This document shows, one piece after another, positions 1 to 16,570 of a DNA stretch of 64,000 bases; position 1 is the first letter of the stretch, and each line of letters starts with the position of its first letter. The stretch is from Carposina sasakii (Eukaryota > Arthropoda > Insecta > Lepidoptera > Carposinidae): positions 2,108,001-2,172,000 of the forward strand of contig CP053171.1 of assembly GCA_014607495.2 (NCBI GenBank), read 5' to 3'. The notes under the pieces are model-generated. The model saw only the letters and a list, made by a program, of their open reading frames with translations, was not told the origin of the DNA and ran no database searches. The translations under genes and the position numbers were made by a program.

Positions 1-420
1 ATGGAATCCTGGAGAAGACGAGGGAAAACATAATAGAAACATGGGTCTGATGATGGAGCCGAGAAACGGATAGTGAAACTATTTAGCAACATTCACTATG
101 GGTGCACCCACCACCGGGCCCTACACCCTCCACTGACCCTCGGATCTGATAACTCATAACTGCGACAACAGGCACTTGCACTAACTACAATCGCCACGAG
201 AAACCAGACCCGAGCACCTAGCATGCAACACCAAAAATTTTAGTAAATTTTTACTTTCTTGACTGCTGAAGCTTGTTGGAATAGGTTGACTGATTTTTCA
301 CGGGCCCCGTATTCAATGACCCTAATATTAGTAGAGATGTGTGTTTGTATGTTTTAGGAAAATGCAAAAAAAAATACCAGGATTACACTATCCGGGATTT
401 GTTGGTATAATTTATACATA
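1..420. other. Unassigned sequence at left edge
   Basis: No coding exon with splice signals and no repeat shared with the rest of the window was recognised here. Confidence 0.3.
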
Positions 421-427
421 ATTATAT

Positions 428-800
428 AAACTAGTCGACGCCTGCGACTCCGTCCGCGTGGACTGCAGAAAAAATACATACATACATATAATCACGCCTT
501 TATCCCTTACGGGATAGGCAGAGCACCAAGGACCGATAGAACCACATGGTGCCAGTTCTGACCAATTTTGAGGGTATAGTTGAGATGTACAATTTCGGTT
601 AGAAGTGACAGGTGGTCAGCCCATCGCCTACAAAACACCAAGACCCTCTTGTCCATTTACTGACTTGTACAGTATGCCCGGGAAGAGAAGCAGCTGTAGT
701 ATTATACGTTTTTTTTTTCACTCCCAGAGCAGCATAGAAGCGGTGTAGCCGTTTCTGAGATTAGCGTGCACAAACATCGATCCGTTACGATTTTATTACC
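428..800 (+). repeat. Fragments of RTE-linked short retroposon
   Basis: The start CTAGTCGACGCCTGCGACTC at about 431 and the tail ending in GATTAGCGTGCACAAAC near 760-775 match parts of a retroposon family present in better copies at 11840, 26738, 31104, 31331 and 39560. The middle is replaced by unrelated DNA (480-730). Confidence 0.6.
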
Positions 801-829
801 TATATGTATAGATTTATTGTCCTGACTGA

Positions 830-1000
830 CTGACTGAGGGATAACGCACATCCTAAATCGCTGATTTTGGGGACCTAAAACTTGAAGGTGTTCTTTGTAG
901 CAACAAAGGCGTCCTTATAAAGAATCTCCCGAAATTCCCACAGGAATAGGAGTTCTAAAGTTTACGCAGACGTAGTAATTGTAATCCTTTTAAAATCAAA
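830..1000 (+). repeat. Interspersed repeat shared with 62645-62830
   Basis: The order of blocks (cgctgattttggggacctaa, then the ctcccgaaattcccacagg block, then a tctaaagtttacg block) is repeated in the same order at 62645-62830. No coding content is seen. Confidence 0.5.
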
Positions 1001-2530
1001 AATAAATAAAAAAGCAATGGGCAGCTGGCTGCAGTACGCCTTAAACCCGTTAAATCGTCTTAAACGCATTTATAAGGAAATCGCGCGAGACTTGCGCGAG
1101 AGGGTGAACGTTAAAATTGGACACAGTTAAAGGTAATGTGGAAGTGTGTGTGTGAAGCTATTTTTAGACGAAATACGTTAGAAATACAGTTACTCTAATA
1201 ATATAGCCGAATTTCAACCATAAGGCGACTAACTCTATTCTACTGAGAACTTAATTAATTGTGTACCTAAGTACATTAAGTTAAGGTATACCTACACTAC
1301 TGTATTTACGTAATTATTCATAAAATATATTTACAAAATTATAACTTATAGGTACTTAGGTATTTAAACTGTACGAGGTTATTTAGATAGATAGAAAATG
1401 TATCTGTGCACAAATATTTGCGATAGTGATGACATCGGAAAATCTAAATGTAACTACATTTTGTTTATGTCTTCATGAAATCAATAAATAAAAAATTAAT
1501 CTTAAAATAAAATTGAAATATGTAATAGGTATGTACCGTAATATAAAATTCCGGTATTATTATCTATTTGGTTTTACATTTATACAACACTAGTAAATTT
1601 GCGTTATTTTACTTACAGCCAGATGGCGCCACTAGACATTTTAGAACGCGATATCGTTTAATTTTAACCTCAATAAAAATCTTAGTAACATACATTTCAC
1701 TTTTGGATGTTTCTATAGATTATTCTATATGTCGTTTTTTGGATATGATGTTCAGTGGTATTAAATATCGCTGTTGCATCTTGAAAATTTGATTAAAAAT
1801 TTCTTCCTTATTGATTAAAGTTTCTAATTAGACGAATTTCTAATTAGACGAACTGACTGAACTATTTTTTCCAGAATAAATAAAAAAGTCGCAAAATTTT
1901 GAGTTTTCCTGCAAAAATTTTCTGTGGTTTTCGACGTCATATTCTGAAGGCACCATATTAATATTTGCCTGTCTGTCACAAACACCCTGTATATCCTAAA
2001 CAACTCAGAAATCTTCATACAAAATAAACATGTGGTTTAAGCCTCGTGGGCAGGTTTCACATAGCATTTTGCTTATAATATATTTCCTACTATACGTATT
2101 GTGGAGTGTATTTTACTAAATAGAATACACCTAATACATACGTAGAAATGTGACACACTTCACAAACTTTCCCACTTTATGATATTAGCACTAAAAACAA
2201 CCGAACAAGAATCAATGTCTAGCCAAAAAATTACTTACACAAATGTCCCGTTCACTGCCAAACCACATTTTCATTAAGCTTTCCCAACTGCTGCCAAATG
2301 TTAGTTTTTGCGTGTTTTCTATAAAAACCGGTATTTCTTACCGTATCAGTTTTCCCCTAATGGCTCCCGGGGGAGATGTCCAGATGTTGGAAACCGATAC
2401 CCCATTAATCAAGGTTGTCTGTGGAAGAATACTTGCGATTCATTATGAATAGGCATTGAAGGAAAATTATACAACTTGGTAAGTGTCAAAGTTGTGATCA
2501 AAAGTGTCTCATCAACTGCTCCTCCTATTC
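1001..2530. other. AT-rich intergenic DNA
   Basis: Nothing recognisable as a gene. A small direct duplication of a TTCTAATTAGACGAA motif lies at about 1825-1855. The short open frames here have no splice sites or family resemblance. Confidence 0.3.
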
Positions 2531-2534
2531 GTAC

Positions 2535-2635
2535 ATTGAATAAATTGAGTGGTAGTCCGTGCGTGACTGGAAAACGAACCCACGACTTCCGACTAGAAGG
2601 CGCACGTCTTAACCATTAAACTATAGATTAAAATA
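2535..2635 (-). repeat. tRNA-like SINE head, minus strand
   Basis: On the minus strand the sequence reads TTTAATGGTTAAGACGTGCG and, downstream, a GTGGGTTCG block. These resemble pol III A and B boxes of a tRNA-derived SINE. It is too degenerate for a tRNA cloverleaf. Confidence 0.4.
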
Positions 2636-2639
2636 GTGG

Positions 2640-3160
2640 ATATATCCACCGCTTATACTATTATAAATAAGTATTTTATACAAATGCTTATAAACCTGTT
2701 TCGCAGCCGGGGTTGAAATAGCAATTTTAGCCGAAATAAGCCGTAGAATTGTGAGCCTGATCATCATAACAATATAAGTAGGCCACATCCAGTCCACCTC
2801 AACATTTTCATCAATAATTCTCATTCCAAATCGGAGAAAACAATACATATACAGCGTAATGAAGTTTCCCCCATGGGGCCACTGAAATGGCCCCCCCAGT
2901 GCTTGCATTAGATCGCATACGACTTGGTTGGTTACTCTTTGAACAAAGAAATGTCGCCATTCTTTGTTCGTAACGTTTGTACCTAATGTTTACGCGCAGG
3001 GCATTATAATAACACAGAGACGTCATGTTTTCTAATATTGTGCTAAGGAATACTTAAATCTAGGAATATCTACCTACAGCTTGATTTAAATAACTTTCTT
3101 GTTATTAGTACCTGCTCGTAAGTATTTAACTCTTTCAGTCTTGGTGGTTAGTGTAACGCA
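2640..3160. other. Unassigned AT-rich DNA
   Basis: No supported gene or clear repeat boundary was found in this stretch. Confidence 0.25.
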
Positions 3161-3164
3161 CCTA

Positions 3165-3930
3165 TTTCTGATTTTACCGGTTTAAATCTATGAAAACAAC
3201 TATCATAGAAAGTTCGTCTGCTGGACCGAATAGGCCAACCGCCTGATTTTACTCATTTGCAGTTGAGAGTAGCAATAGCGCGCTTACGTGTGACGGATTT
3301 TAATTGCGTGTTTTATTTTAAGCAGGGGTAAGTTAGCTTTTATCTTCAATGTTATCATTCTCATTTATCTGTTTTATATATATTTACATGCTACTACTCA
3401 TGTGCTTTTTTGCGTTGTACTAATCACTCAAAAAAAAAACAAATCACTTTTCACGCATAAGTACACGAAAACTTTAAATTCTTAGGTTAATAATTGTAAA
3501 TTCACTTATTGTTTTGATCGCCATTTTGCAAAGCGAGATAAAAATATACCTATATGATACATCTATGTTACAAGTTAATAAGCTAAACACGCCGTGCGTG
3601 TGCGAATGCGCCCGCTGTGTTTCCGTTTTTGCAGTAGCTTCTTACAATAGTTATTGTCTTGTGGACACGAAGCTGACACGACTCAACATGAAATTATTTA
3701 TGCCGCTGGGGAAAAAATGCTCTATTGAAACCGCTTGTCTCGCTCGCGCTACTGTCGAAATAAATAGGTTTGTCTCTACCACTCAGTAGTGTACAACGTT
3801 AGTTTTTTTATAGACAGATATTAATTATTTTTCGTGAAATGCTACGTGCGTGTAATTGTGTAGCATGCCTAATTTCTAGTTGACGATTTTAAGGACGTGC
3901 CCTATCTTCTGTTATTTTGTTTTCATCTAA
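3165..3930 (-). mobile_element. Fragment of the hAT-type element seen at 44.2-49.5 kb
   Basis: This stretch is the reverse complement of the outer hAT-type element at about 45285-45535 plus 48852-49215, joined without the 3.3-kb Harbinger insertion. Shared blocks include GCCTGATTTTACTCATTTGC, GATCGCCATTTTGCAAAG and CTTAAAATCGTCAACTAG (the last on the minus strand). It therefore acts as the empty site for the nested insertion: here the junction reads GTAGCTTCTTACAATAG in plus orientation. The element's termini are not recognisable at this copy, so it is a fragment. Confidence 0.75.
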
Positions 3931-4148
3931 GGTTTAAATATATTTAACATGCTATGTTAAATAAATATCAGTGTCAGATAAAATTTTGCAGATTTTAACG
4001 AGACTATGGCGATGACTTATTTCTAACGCGTGTACAACAGGTTAGACTAGTGTAACCTTGACTTTGTCCGCATTTACCTACTTCAACATTATCATATCAT
4101 GTGTTAATAAATAAAACTACAAAATAACTAACTCAACATCATAATATT

Positions 4149-4336
4149 CTCTAATGTTCTGGATGAAAAAGCTTAATTCCGCAATAGTTCATCAGCGCCA
4201 GTCCAAGTGGATACAACACCTGGTGTGCTCCCAAGCTTGGCATCGCCAGGTAGCTCAGGGCAGCTGCCCCGGCGGTGTACCAGCCCCATTCAGATGTACC
4301 CTGGTGCCCTTCGTATGTGTAATGGCAGAGCGCTAA
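4149..4336 (-). pseudogene. Orphan last exon of a membrane-protein paralogue
   Basis: On the minus strand, after an acceptor-like ...AATACTTACAG, an open frame reads GNILALCHYTYEG... and ends ...YPLGLALMNYCGIKLFHPEH followed by a stop. It aligns over its whole length with the C-terminal third of the gene at 5499-6371: GN-ALC, WGW-T, YPLGLA-M-YC and F are shared. The copies differ at many positions, so the duplication is old. I cannot find the matching middle part of the protein between this exon and the intact gene, and a hAT-type MITE lies just upstream of it (4602-4906). It may be a relic, or the last exon of a second gene whose other exons are too diverged for me to recognise. No polyadenylation signal was found shortly after the stop. 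Confidence 0.6.
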
Positions 4337-4601
4337 TATGTTACCTGTAAGTATTCTGTGTTAGAAAATAACCTTGTAACTTGAGTTTTGGGACGATATT
4401 TTCAATGGTTAACCCCCATTTAGATGATACCAATTTCTTAAACATTCTAGAGTAGGTAATTATTTAATGCCATTGTTAAAAATTAGTGTCAAAAATTATT
4501 GCAGTTTAGACCATGCCAGTCATTTGTTGCTTCAATAAAATTGTGTGCCACAGGAAAGCAGGCAAGGAAATGATATTATGTAGGTAAACGGGGCTTTAGA
4601 C

Positions 4602-4906
4602 CAGGCCTGTCCAACATACGGCCCTCGGGTCACAATGCGGCCCGCATAAGCCCTTCATCCGGCCCGCGACGACATCCATTGATTTTCGTTCAGTAAAAAT
4701 GGTCCAAAATCATTTAACTAAATACTTGACTGCAAGAGCGGTCCGTGTATATTGATCACTAGGTAACTGCTCAAGCAGTAGCGTGTATCTATTATATTTT
4801 AATAGTGCTAGTGTTTAAATCGTTGCTACTGGGAATTTCTTTTGGCCCGCTACGGTTACAAAAGTGCTAAACTTGGCCCTTCACAAAATTATGTTGGACA
4901 CACCTG
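4602..4906. mobile_element. hAT-type MITE with perfect 8-bp TSD
   Basis: The ends are CAGGCCTGTCCAACATA and TATGTTGGACACACCTG, which are inverted copies of each other. The flanks are identical 8-mers CTTTAGAC at 4594-4601 and 4907-4914. A length of 305 bp, CAGG...CCTG ends and an 8-bp duplication are typical of non-autonomous hAT elements. No transposase remains. Confidence 0.88.
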
Positions 4907-5460
4907 CTTTAGACTGTCTACTCGTATATGAAGGATAAATTTGATGCTGTCTTTAACCCTTAGTCAAGTTTTAGAGAAATATCTACAGCATCAACTTTAT
5001 CGTTCTGACGGGCTATCTGACTAGGTATTTGAGTATTTGGACCTAACTCAAGTTGATTTTCTAACACTTTTTTGGCTACTTAAAAATTATAAATAACATA
5101 TATTTTAATTTACCTCCAACATGAAGTAAAAGCTTATGTGAAATCCCGTTACCTATGAGTATTCCATCTTCCATTATCAACAAATTTCGCATCTATAGTT
5201 GAACTAAAAAAAACTTATAAACATTGATGTAGGTACCTATAGATTATTAGTTCAGTTATATGTTATTGAAATAAATAAGGTAGGTACCTATAAAAAAAAA
5301 CAAATATAGGTAACTACTAAAAACAAAACTATAGATAGGTACCTAAGTATTATCTGAGTCAGCTCTAACAAAGATAATGTTCTCCTTTCTTCATCTGTAA
5401 TCTGTATCTAAAACTCAATGAAATAAAAAAATAAAAAAAGACAAAAAAAATACACAATAT

Positions 5461-5466
5461 TTTATT
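5461..5466 (-). terminator. Poly(A) signal AATAAA of the membrane-protein gene
   Basis: AATAAA reads on the minus strand 33-38 nt after the stop codon of the gene ending at 5499, which supports that gene's 3' end. Confidence 0.6.
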
Positions 5467-5498
5467 TAAAAACACAATTTAAACGGAACACGGACAAT

Positions 5499-6371
5499 TT
5501 AAATATCTAAATTGAACAACCTATACGCACAATAATCCATCACGGCCAATCCAAGGGGGTACATAACATTTTTGGGCCCCCCAATGTTAGTAAGAGCAAA
5601 GTACGTGATGCCGGCCGCCGCGGCTGTGAACCAGCCCCAGTCGCGATTCCATTGGTATGAGTTGTAACACAGAGCTACAAGGTTACCTGCAATCACCAGA
5701 TTTCCCAGAGGTACATTGTCTTTTCCAGTTAACGCCAAAACGAAGGGGATAACTCCCGAAATGGCGTGAAGGGCGCAAATCTCTCTGTGGTTCCTCTTCA
5801 CATCTGCCATTAGAAACGGTATTGGGAGGTATTTTGACGCGAATAGGCTTATCTGGTAGAATTTATTGACGTCCAACCCAATTGTTCCACCTGGAAACAA
5901 GTTTGTATGAAGAATTTAAGCTTATGATGTTCTCATGGCGCTGGTACTAAATCCATAGATCTATTAGAGATCCTAGAACACTTCTCAAAAACCAATTTCG
6001 TTAGGCTAGACCGGCCTAAACATCGTATTTTATACCTAAGTACCTACATAACAGATACCAGTAGGTAACAAAGATATTCGACGGGAAGTGTTTCATCACA
6101 TGAAGCAAATAAAGTCCCTTCTGCTAGTCCTAATGTCATAACAGTCTTCTGGGTTAATTCAGAAATAAAAGTTTAAGAGGCTCCTATACTAACGGTATTA
6201 CAAAAAGGGATACGTACTTTGGAACTCGAGCAAACCGAGGATGCCATGCAAGCAGAGGTTGACGTGCATGCCAGGTCTGGAGTAACTGGAGCCGCCATAG
6301 CCAACACCCTGGCTCGACACGCAAGCAAGCACGACGTGGGCGAGAGCAGCATTAAGGTCATCTGCGCCCAT
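5499..6371 (-). CDS. Small multi-pass membrane protein, function unknown
   Basis: Two exons on the minus strand, 6371-6218 and 5890-5499, join in phase (154 nt, then 392 nt) to give 181 residues starting MGADDLNAALAH and ending YRLFNLDI. The ATG is preceded by an in-frame TAA. The donor is AAA|GTACGT and the acceptor TTTCCAG|GT. Hydrophobic stretches lie near residues 34-50, 63-80, 90-106, 113-126, 136-152 and 161-176, so a four- to six-pass membrane protein is likely. There is no clear cleavable signal peptide. The charged loop KRNHREIC lies between two of them. I do not recognise the family and assign no role. A diverged copy of its C-terminal third lies 1.2 kb downstream (4149-4336). The conservation of WGW-T and YPLGLA-M-YC between the copies marks the C-terminal part as constrained. 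Confidence 0.78.
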
Positions 6372-6779
6372 TTATCAAATATAAAACTAAAAAAACCTAT
6401 AAAACAATGGACGACATTAATGTTATCTGACGTAAAATGTCTCTAAAAATAATTGACACTTCAAGTTTTAAATTGAAGAGGATTTACTTTGGGCTGGATG
6501 GAAAACTTTTTGTATTTCTGCAGGGATATCATTCGAATCGCACGCAAAGCAGTTTCGTGAGCTTATCTTATTGAAAGAAAAATAAAGAGGTGGCCACTGC
6601 GTGGTTGCTACTGGTGGTTCTAATGGTGCCGGTTGTCTGGACTGACAACAATGCTGTTTAGAAGTTTCTCTTTAATTTAAATCTACCAGCCTATTTAAGC
6701 GGAGTAAGGGAACCAGCAGCAGTTACAAACTTAGTAGCACTCTATACATATTATAGTCAGCGAACTACCTACCTATAGT

Positions 6780-6947
6780 CAGCGCCGGCCCGAAGTAAAT
6801 TTTAGAATGGAGCGAGATCCAATTATGGCGCCTCTCCTGTTTGCTCCAAATAATATATACCTACCTATATTTTTACCATTTAGGGGCCCTCTAAGATCTG
6901 GCGCCTGGAGCGACTGCTCCGTTCGCCGTATGGGCGGGCCGGCCCTG
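6780..6947. mobile_element. 168-bp hAT-type MITE, copy 1, perfect TSD
   Basis: The ends are CAGCGCCGGCCCGAAGTAAA and GGGCGGGCCGGCCCTG. The flanks are identical 8-mers CCTATAGT at 6772-6779 and 6948-6955. A second copy in the opposite orientation is at 25061-25224. Confidence 0.88.
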
Positions 6948-7009
6948 CCTATAGTCTATTTATTAATATCTACATCTCCCTATTCTTACGATCAGTAGTA
7001 GTCTTGTGC

Positions 7010-8150
7010 TAATGCGGGGCTTTACTAGAATATGTACCTACATCAGCTGCATTTCTTTCCGTGCATGTCGTAAGGGTCGACTAAGGAACTCGGAACTCGG
7101 ACATTTAGGGGAGAGTTGGATATTACCGAGCCCCTTAAGGACTTGGGTACATAATTAGGAAAACGTTTGATATTAAATTAAACAAAATGCAATAATTAGT
7201 AGAACATTTATTCAGGTTCACATACCGTATGACAAAAAGATCCAAAATTGAAACAGAAATTAATTATTTTAGAATTACAAAGACCTTTAGAAGCGTGGTA
7301 TTGTCAAACTGGTTCGATAATACCGTGCTTAGGTTTGATGAAATAGTATCCACATAAATGGGTATGTAACCAAAATAATAATAATAAAAAATTAGTACAA
7401 ATCAAAGATTTTTTACAATAGTTAAGGAAACCCCAAGGGTACCCAAATCCTGTTTGAAAAATTAAATGACTGCCTATACATATAAGTATGACGATAGGTA
7501 TATGTAAGAAAATCTTGAATTATTGATCAGTATTTTAATTAAATGTTCATATTTTCTACATCCCATGACTTCTTGTTAAAATATGATAATATAACTTGTA
7601 TGAATGTTTTTTTTTTGTAGTTGATAATTTCGCGCCCCGGGCGCGATATTGTCAAACTTGGTTATTTTAATTTTTAACTTCCAAATCTTATTCCAAATAA
7701 TATTGAAAAGTTTAAAGTATGTAAAAACGTATAAGTAACATTAATTTAACATTGTATAAGCTTTGAAAATTTATGGTGTCAAAGTATTATACCTCTTATG
7801 AAAAGTATGTACGAAATTTTATAAGGAATGACAGTAAAAACTTCTGCAAGACATGCTGTCTCCATCGTTACCCGGAAAGTACCGGCCATGCGCGGGGTAG
7901 GGTGTAGGCATGTCGAGCTTCGATGTTTATGTACTATATCGCAAAACTAGTGGATGGTATTTGATATATGCTGATGCGCGGAATTATCTACCGCGAGGTA
8001 ATACCCAACTCTCCCCTACTCAGGGGATAAACTAGCAACTTATCGCTGATCATTTACATCTATACCCTCTATGCTAAACGTGGCTGGATATCGAACCAGA
8101 AGTTTAGGCAAGGATCATTATCACAATAGATACGGTTAAATATAGGTTTC
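7010..8150 (+). repeat. Interspersed repeat split by a TA-flanked transposon
   Basis: The outer parts (7010-7107 and 8017-8150) match a dispersed family also at 59225-59575 and 61890-62010, recognised by GTCGTAAGGGTCGACTAAGG and CTAAACGTGGCTGG. The two halves are separated by the element at 7108-8016. Confidence 0.6.
7108..8016. mobile_element. 909-bp TIR element flanked by TA
   Basis: The ends GGGGAGAGTTGGATATTACC and the reverse complement of the right end, GGGGAGAGTTGGGTATTACC, differ at one position in 20. Both sides are flanked by TA. It interrupts the repeat at 7010-8150 at a site intact in the copy at 59.3 kb. No transposase frame is seen; an internal GC-rich palindrome CGCGCCCCGGGCGCG lies near 7630. 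A TA duplication suggests a non-autonomous Tc1/mariner-type element. Confidence 0.75.
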
Positions 8151-8301
8151 ATTGAATAGGTATAAACAAAATAAATCAAAACAAAAATGAAGATTTAAAA
8201 TCTTGGTCATTCATGTAGTGATAACTAGACGTTAATCTACAGTACACATGTACATTGTACATTTGCACTTTACTTGCACCATTCGCATAGATAATGTAGG
8301 T

Positions 8302-9425
8302 CAGTGGTTCCCAAAGTGGTCCAGGTGGACCCCCAGGGGTCCACAGGAGACTCGATGGGGGTCTAATCGTGGTCAAGGCGTGAAAAAATGAGTAAGGTTG
8401 AAAAACTTAACTGCAGAAAAAACACATTTAATCTTGTCCATCCGTGATGAAGAATTAAGGGCCAGAATAGTGGGCGTTCACAGCAGGGACGATCGCTAAT
8501 GCATCCTTTTGCCATTTTCTACTATTACTTCGGAAAGGAATTCTATTAAGGTAGAATGCGGCGCAGCCACGTCGTTCAATAGTATGTATGTTATATCGCG
8601 TTTTAGGATATTAGATTGATTAGAAAATCGATAATGTATTTTCATATGCAAGTGAGTCGACCGGAAAGTGTTGCGTTTTAGTCGACTGCGATAGGCGACT
8701 GGGAACGTGATGCGGCTGATTAATGGGAACATGTTGATAAACAGGTCCAGGAAGCTGTCAATGAGACTGGCAAACAGTGCTGCGATGATGGTGAAGTTCC
8801 TGAAGACTGAAGGTTGCGTATGTCCAGTTCACAGGGGTCACCAATGTCACCGAGCCACTAGTCACAGTAAGAAACTTCGGCGTACATTTACATTTGGTCC
8901 ACCAATGGGCCAAAGTCACAGTACAGATCAAGGACTTCGAGAAAAGCAAGAGACGAACTCACGTTCCATATGGCGTATGCGTTTGTATATTATACGAAAT
9001 GATCAAGGATACCTATACAATACACTGTCTGATTATACATATTTTGTATTCAATTACGCGTGATAAGCCGACGCAAGTTAAAAAAATTAAGACAGCAGCT
9101 GTATGGTGACAGAATATACAGGTTGATTTTTGGTCGTCAACGTTCCCGAAAACTACGGAATCTCCTCATCATCATGATCATTTTTCTTTTGCTTTTGTCA
9201 GAAGTTTATTGCAGAATTTTGCTGATATTTCTTAAAATTTCCATTTGGATTTGATACATTATTGTTTTATTGCACATTAAATTAAAACCCCCCCCCTGGA
9301 TCCGCCGTTGAGACTCGAATGATTACATTTAATTTGTATGTGATGTGGGCCAGTAGGGGGTCCAGGGGGTCCACCAGAACCAGATAACTTTTGAAAGGGG
9401 TCTATGAAGAATTTCAAGAAATGGC
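8302..9425 (-). mobile_element. hAT-type element, right terminus missing
   Basis: The left end CAGTGGTTCCCAAAGTGGTC matches the terminus of the short MITE at 23355-23539 in reverse orientation. Near 9355-9420 the block GGGGTCCACCAGAACCAGA and CTTTTGAAAGGGGTCTATGA matches the subterminal part of the other end, but the terminal inverted repeat itself is absent. The interior (8400-9340) differs from the short MITEs and has no convincing transposase. A further repeat fragment at 9118-9205 lies inside. Confidence 0.55.
9118..9205 (+). repeat. Fragment of the 38.4-kb / 63.2-kb repeat
   Basis: TTTTTGGTCGTCAACGTTCC followed by CGAAAACTACGGAATCTCC is identical to the start of the repeat at 38374 and to the minus-strand end of the one at 63158-63548. 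Confidence 0.65.
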
Positions 9426-9578
9426 TGATTAATATTTATCGCCAGTGATCGATTGCTCAGATGGAACTAAAAGTACGTCACTGGCCAGCACTTATGAGGC
9501 CACCAATCACAGTCATTGTGATAATTAAAAAAATTAAGACAGCAGCTGCCGATCAGCGGTACATCATTGACGAATTGA

Positions 9579-14473
<4,895 letters not shown>

Positions 14474-14581
14474 ATTTAAGACCGTAACTATAATCTGAGA
14501 CAAAACTGCGAGATTAAATTATTACAACAAAGTGTGTATGATATGAAAACCTCTCGATGTATGTCATAATGTTGCCATTTG

Positions 14582-14587
14582 AATAAA
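14582..14587 (+). terminator. Poly(A) signal of PP2A-A
   Basis: AATAAA about 110 nt after the stop codon at 14473; a second AATAAA-like site follows near 14779. Confidence 0.6.
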
Positions 14588-16570
14588 ATGTCGCAGTTCT
14601 TTTTCTAGTAACTAATTAAATTTTTATAGGAATGTCAAATTAGGGCTTTATTGTGGTACCATACGTGTTTTATCCCTCTTACAATCAGGAAGTTATTTAA
14701 TTCCAAAAACACCTGAATGATTTACATTATCTAGCATTTAACAGCACTTCAAATGTAAACTATATAATTTTAATATTAATAAACGTAAAAGAAAATCCAA
14801 AATGTTGTTTTAATTCCTCAAATGTAGCGCATCTATCGTGATTAGCAAGATGGTAAAAACAAAACAAGGCCAATAAAATTAACGGCGCCATAAGAATCGA
14901 TGCTAATCCTATATAGACGTTTCTTACAGCTGACCTTTCATTTATTTAGATACAAGACAATTCAGAACGCGTCAATAAATACAGTTTTCCATGTTATTAT
15001 GAATTACATTATTTACAGTAAACAAACAGTTCCAAATCCCTCATTATTTTAGTTTTAACTTACCTACCAAATAAAAATAATGAAAAAAATACCCACAGAG
15101 AGAACAGCCAAGCCAAAATATATATGTGCATGCGGATTGAGGGCCCATGTACTAAAAACAAGGCCCCAACTCGAAATTAAGAGTTTATAAACTCGTACTC
15201 TTATCTTGTCTTTTTTGACTATGTCAGAAACGGAAACATAGTTTTTCTAGGATCTGATTTATTCAAATTGTCATATACGTTCAATGTACGCAAGTACTGC
15301 CGGATATCTGATATATGGACATGGTCGGAACATTGAAACAGTACTGCTTTAACTATCTAAGGGGCACGGAACAACTAGTTATTCAGTGGCTTGGCATGAT
15401 GCTTTTTCTCGACATTTAGCGCATATATACCTCTCGCATTCCAATTATCTTCTCTAAATTCACTGAGCTGGCTCTTGCTTGGCATCTATGTAGATTAAAA
15501 TGGAGGCCAGTTTCATAAACTTTGGGTATGAAAACGGGTCACAGACAGATATTAATTATTTCACTAACATGACCCTAACGGCACACGCTCAAAAATGGCA
15601 GTTAGTTACAGAGATTGGAATCTTACTACGGCGCGGATTCGGGAAGCTCCGTTGCTCGGGTCAGTTTTTCAAGTTCATATAAACTTCTTTACTGCAAGGC
15701 TTGGTAGGTTATTTTTATTTTGGGGGTTTAGTGTAGGGGCTACAATTTTCCTTAACGAGACTAAAAGTTCTATATTCATAAGCGTGCATCACAAACTTCC
15801 GGTGTAAGACAGAGATAGCGACCCTGGAGTTATTACGTTCTCAGTCACTACATTTGAATTGATCCCGTGATTAGTTTAGTCTGACTCGCAAAATTCACCA
15901 AAGACAGAATTACAACGCCGGCTCTATGCGTGCTTTCATTCAAAATATAAAGGGACAATTTGCAACAACATTACAAAAATCTCACTATCATGAGCATCCT
16001 GACGAACTTCCTATGAAAGACAGAGATATTTTGTGTCCTGCTCTTTGTCGAGCACGCGAAAAAGGGGTAACATCACATTCTGCAAACTGGTACTCAAGTC
16101 AATTTTTGGTTTGTGGATGCATATCAAACAGTGCTTGCTTGGCGAGTGTAGGAGAGAAAATTATGAAGGAAACAAAATGTTTACCCAAACTTTCCACGGG
16201 TATGAAAAAACTGGAGTCACATCACCACTGGACATTTATTTCAAGGAACATCATGACAGAGGTTCCTTGGGAAGGTTAATGTTATATCATTTCACGAGAC
16301 CAAAAAGTTATTTCTTATAAAGTAACTAATTGAGAAGAATGAGCTGTATAAAGTTAGCAGGTATTTATGGGAAGGTTCTATCTTCTCGCGGCTTTTTAAA
16401 TTATATCCTCATTTTTTAAATATCCCTTTCGAAGTATGAATAGCGAATTGCTACAAATCGAATGTGTTATGTACTTAAACTTTTACACTTTGGACGAAAT
16501 TGATCTGTGATAGATCATCATTATAAAAAGGAAATTCACGAAATAAAAGAGAAATAAACTTTCTATACAT

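Noticed and set aside
5117..5210. Possible extra minus-strand exon (MRNLLIMEDGILIGNGISHK) for the paralogue of the membrane protein
   Set aside because: It has a good donor and the right phase, but the similarity to exon 1 of the intact gene is too weak to claim.
8700..9110. Overlapping open frames within the hAT-type fragment
   Set aside because: No transposase motif could be identified and three frames overlap.
15500..16320. Open frames of 60-117 codons between PP2A-A and Vha55
   Set aside because: Overlapping frames of similar quality, no splice support and no known domain.
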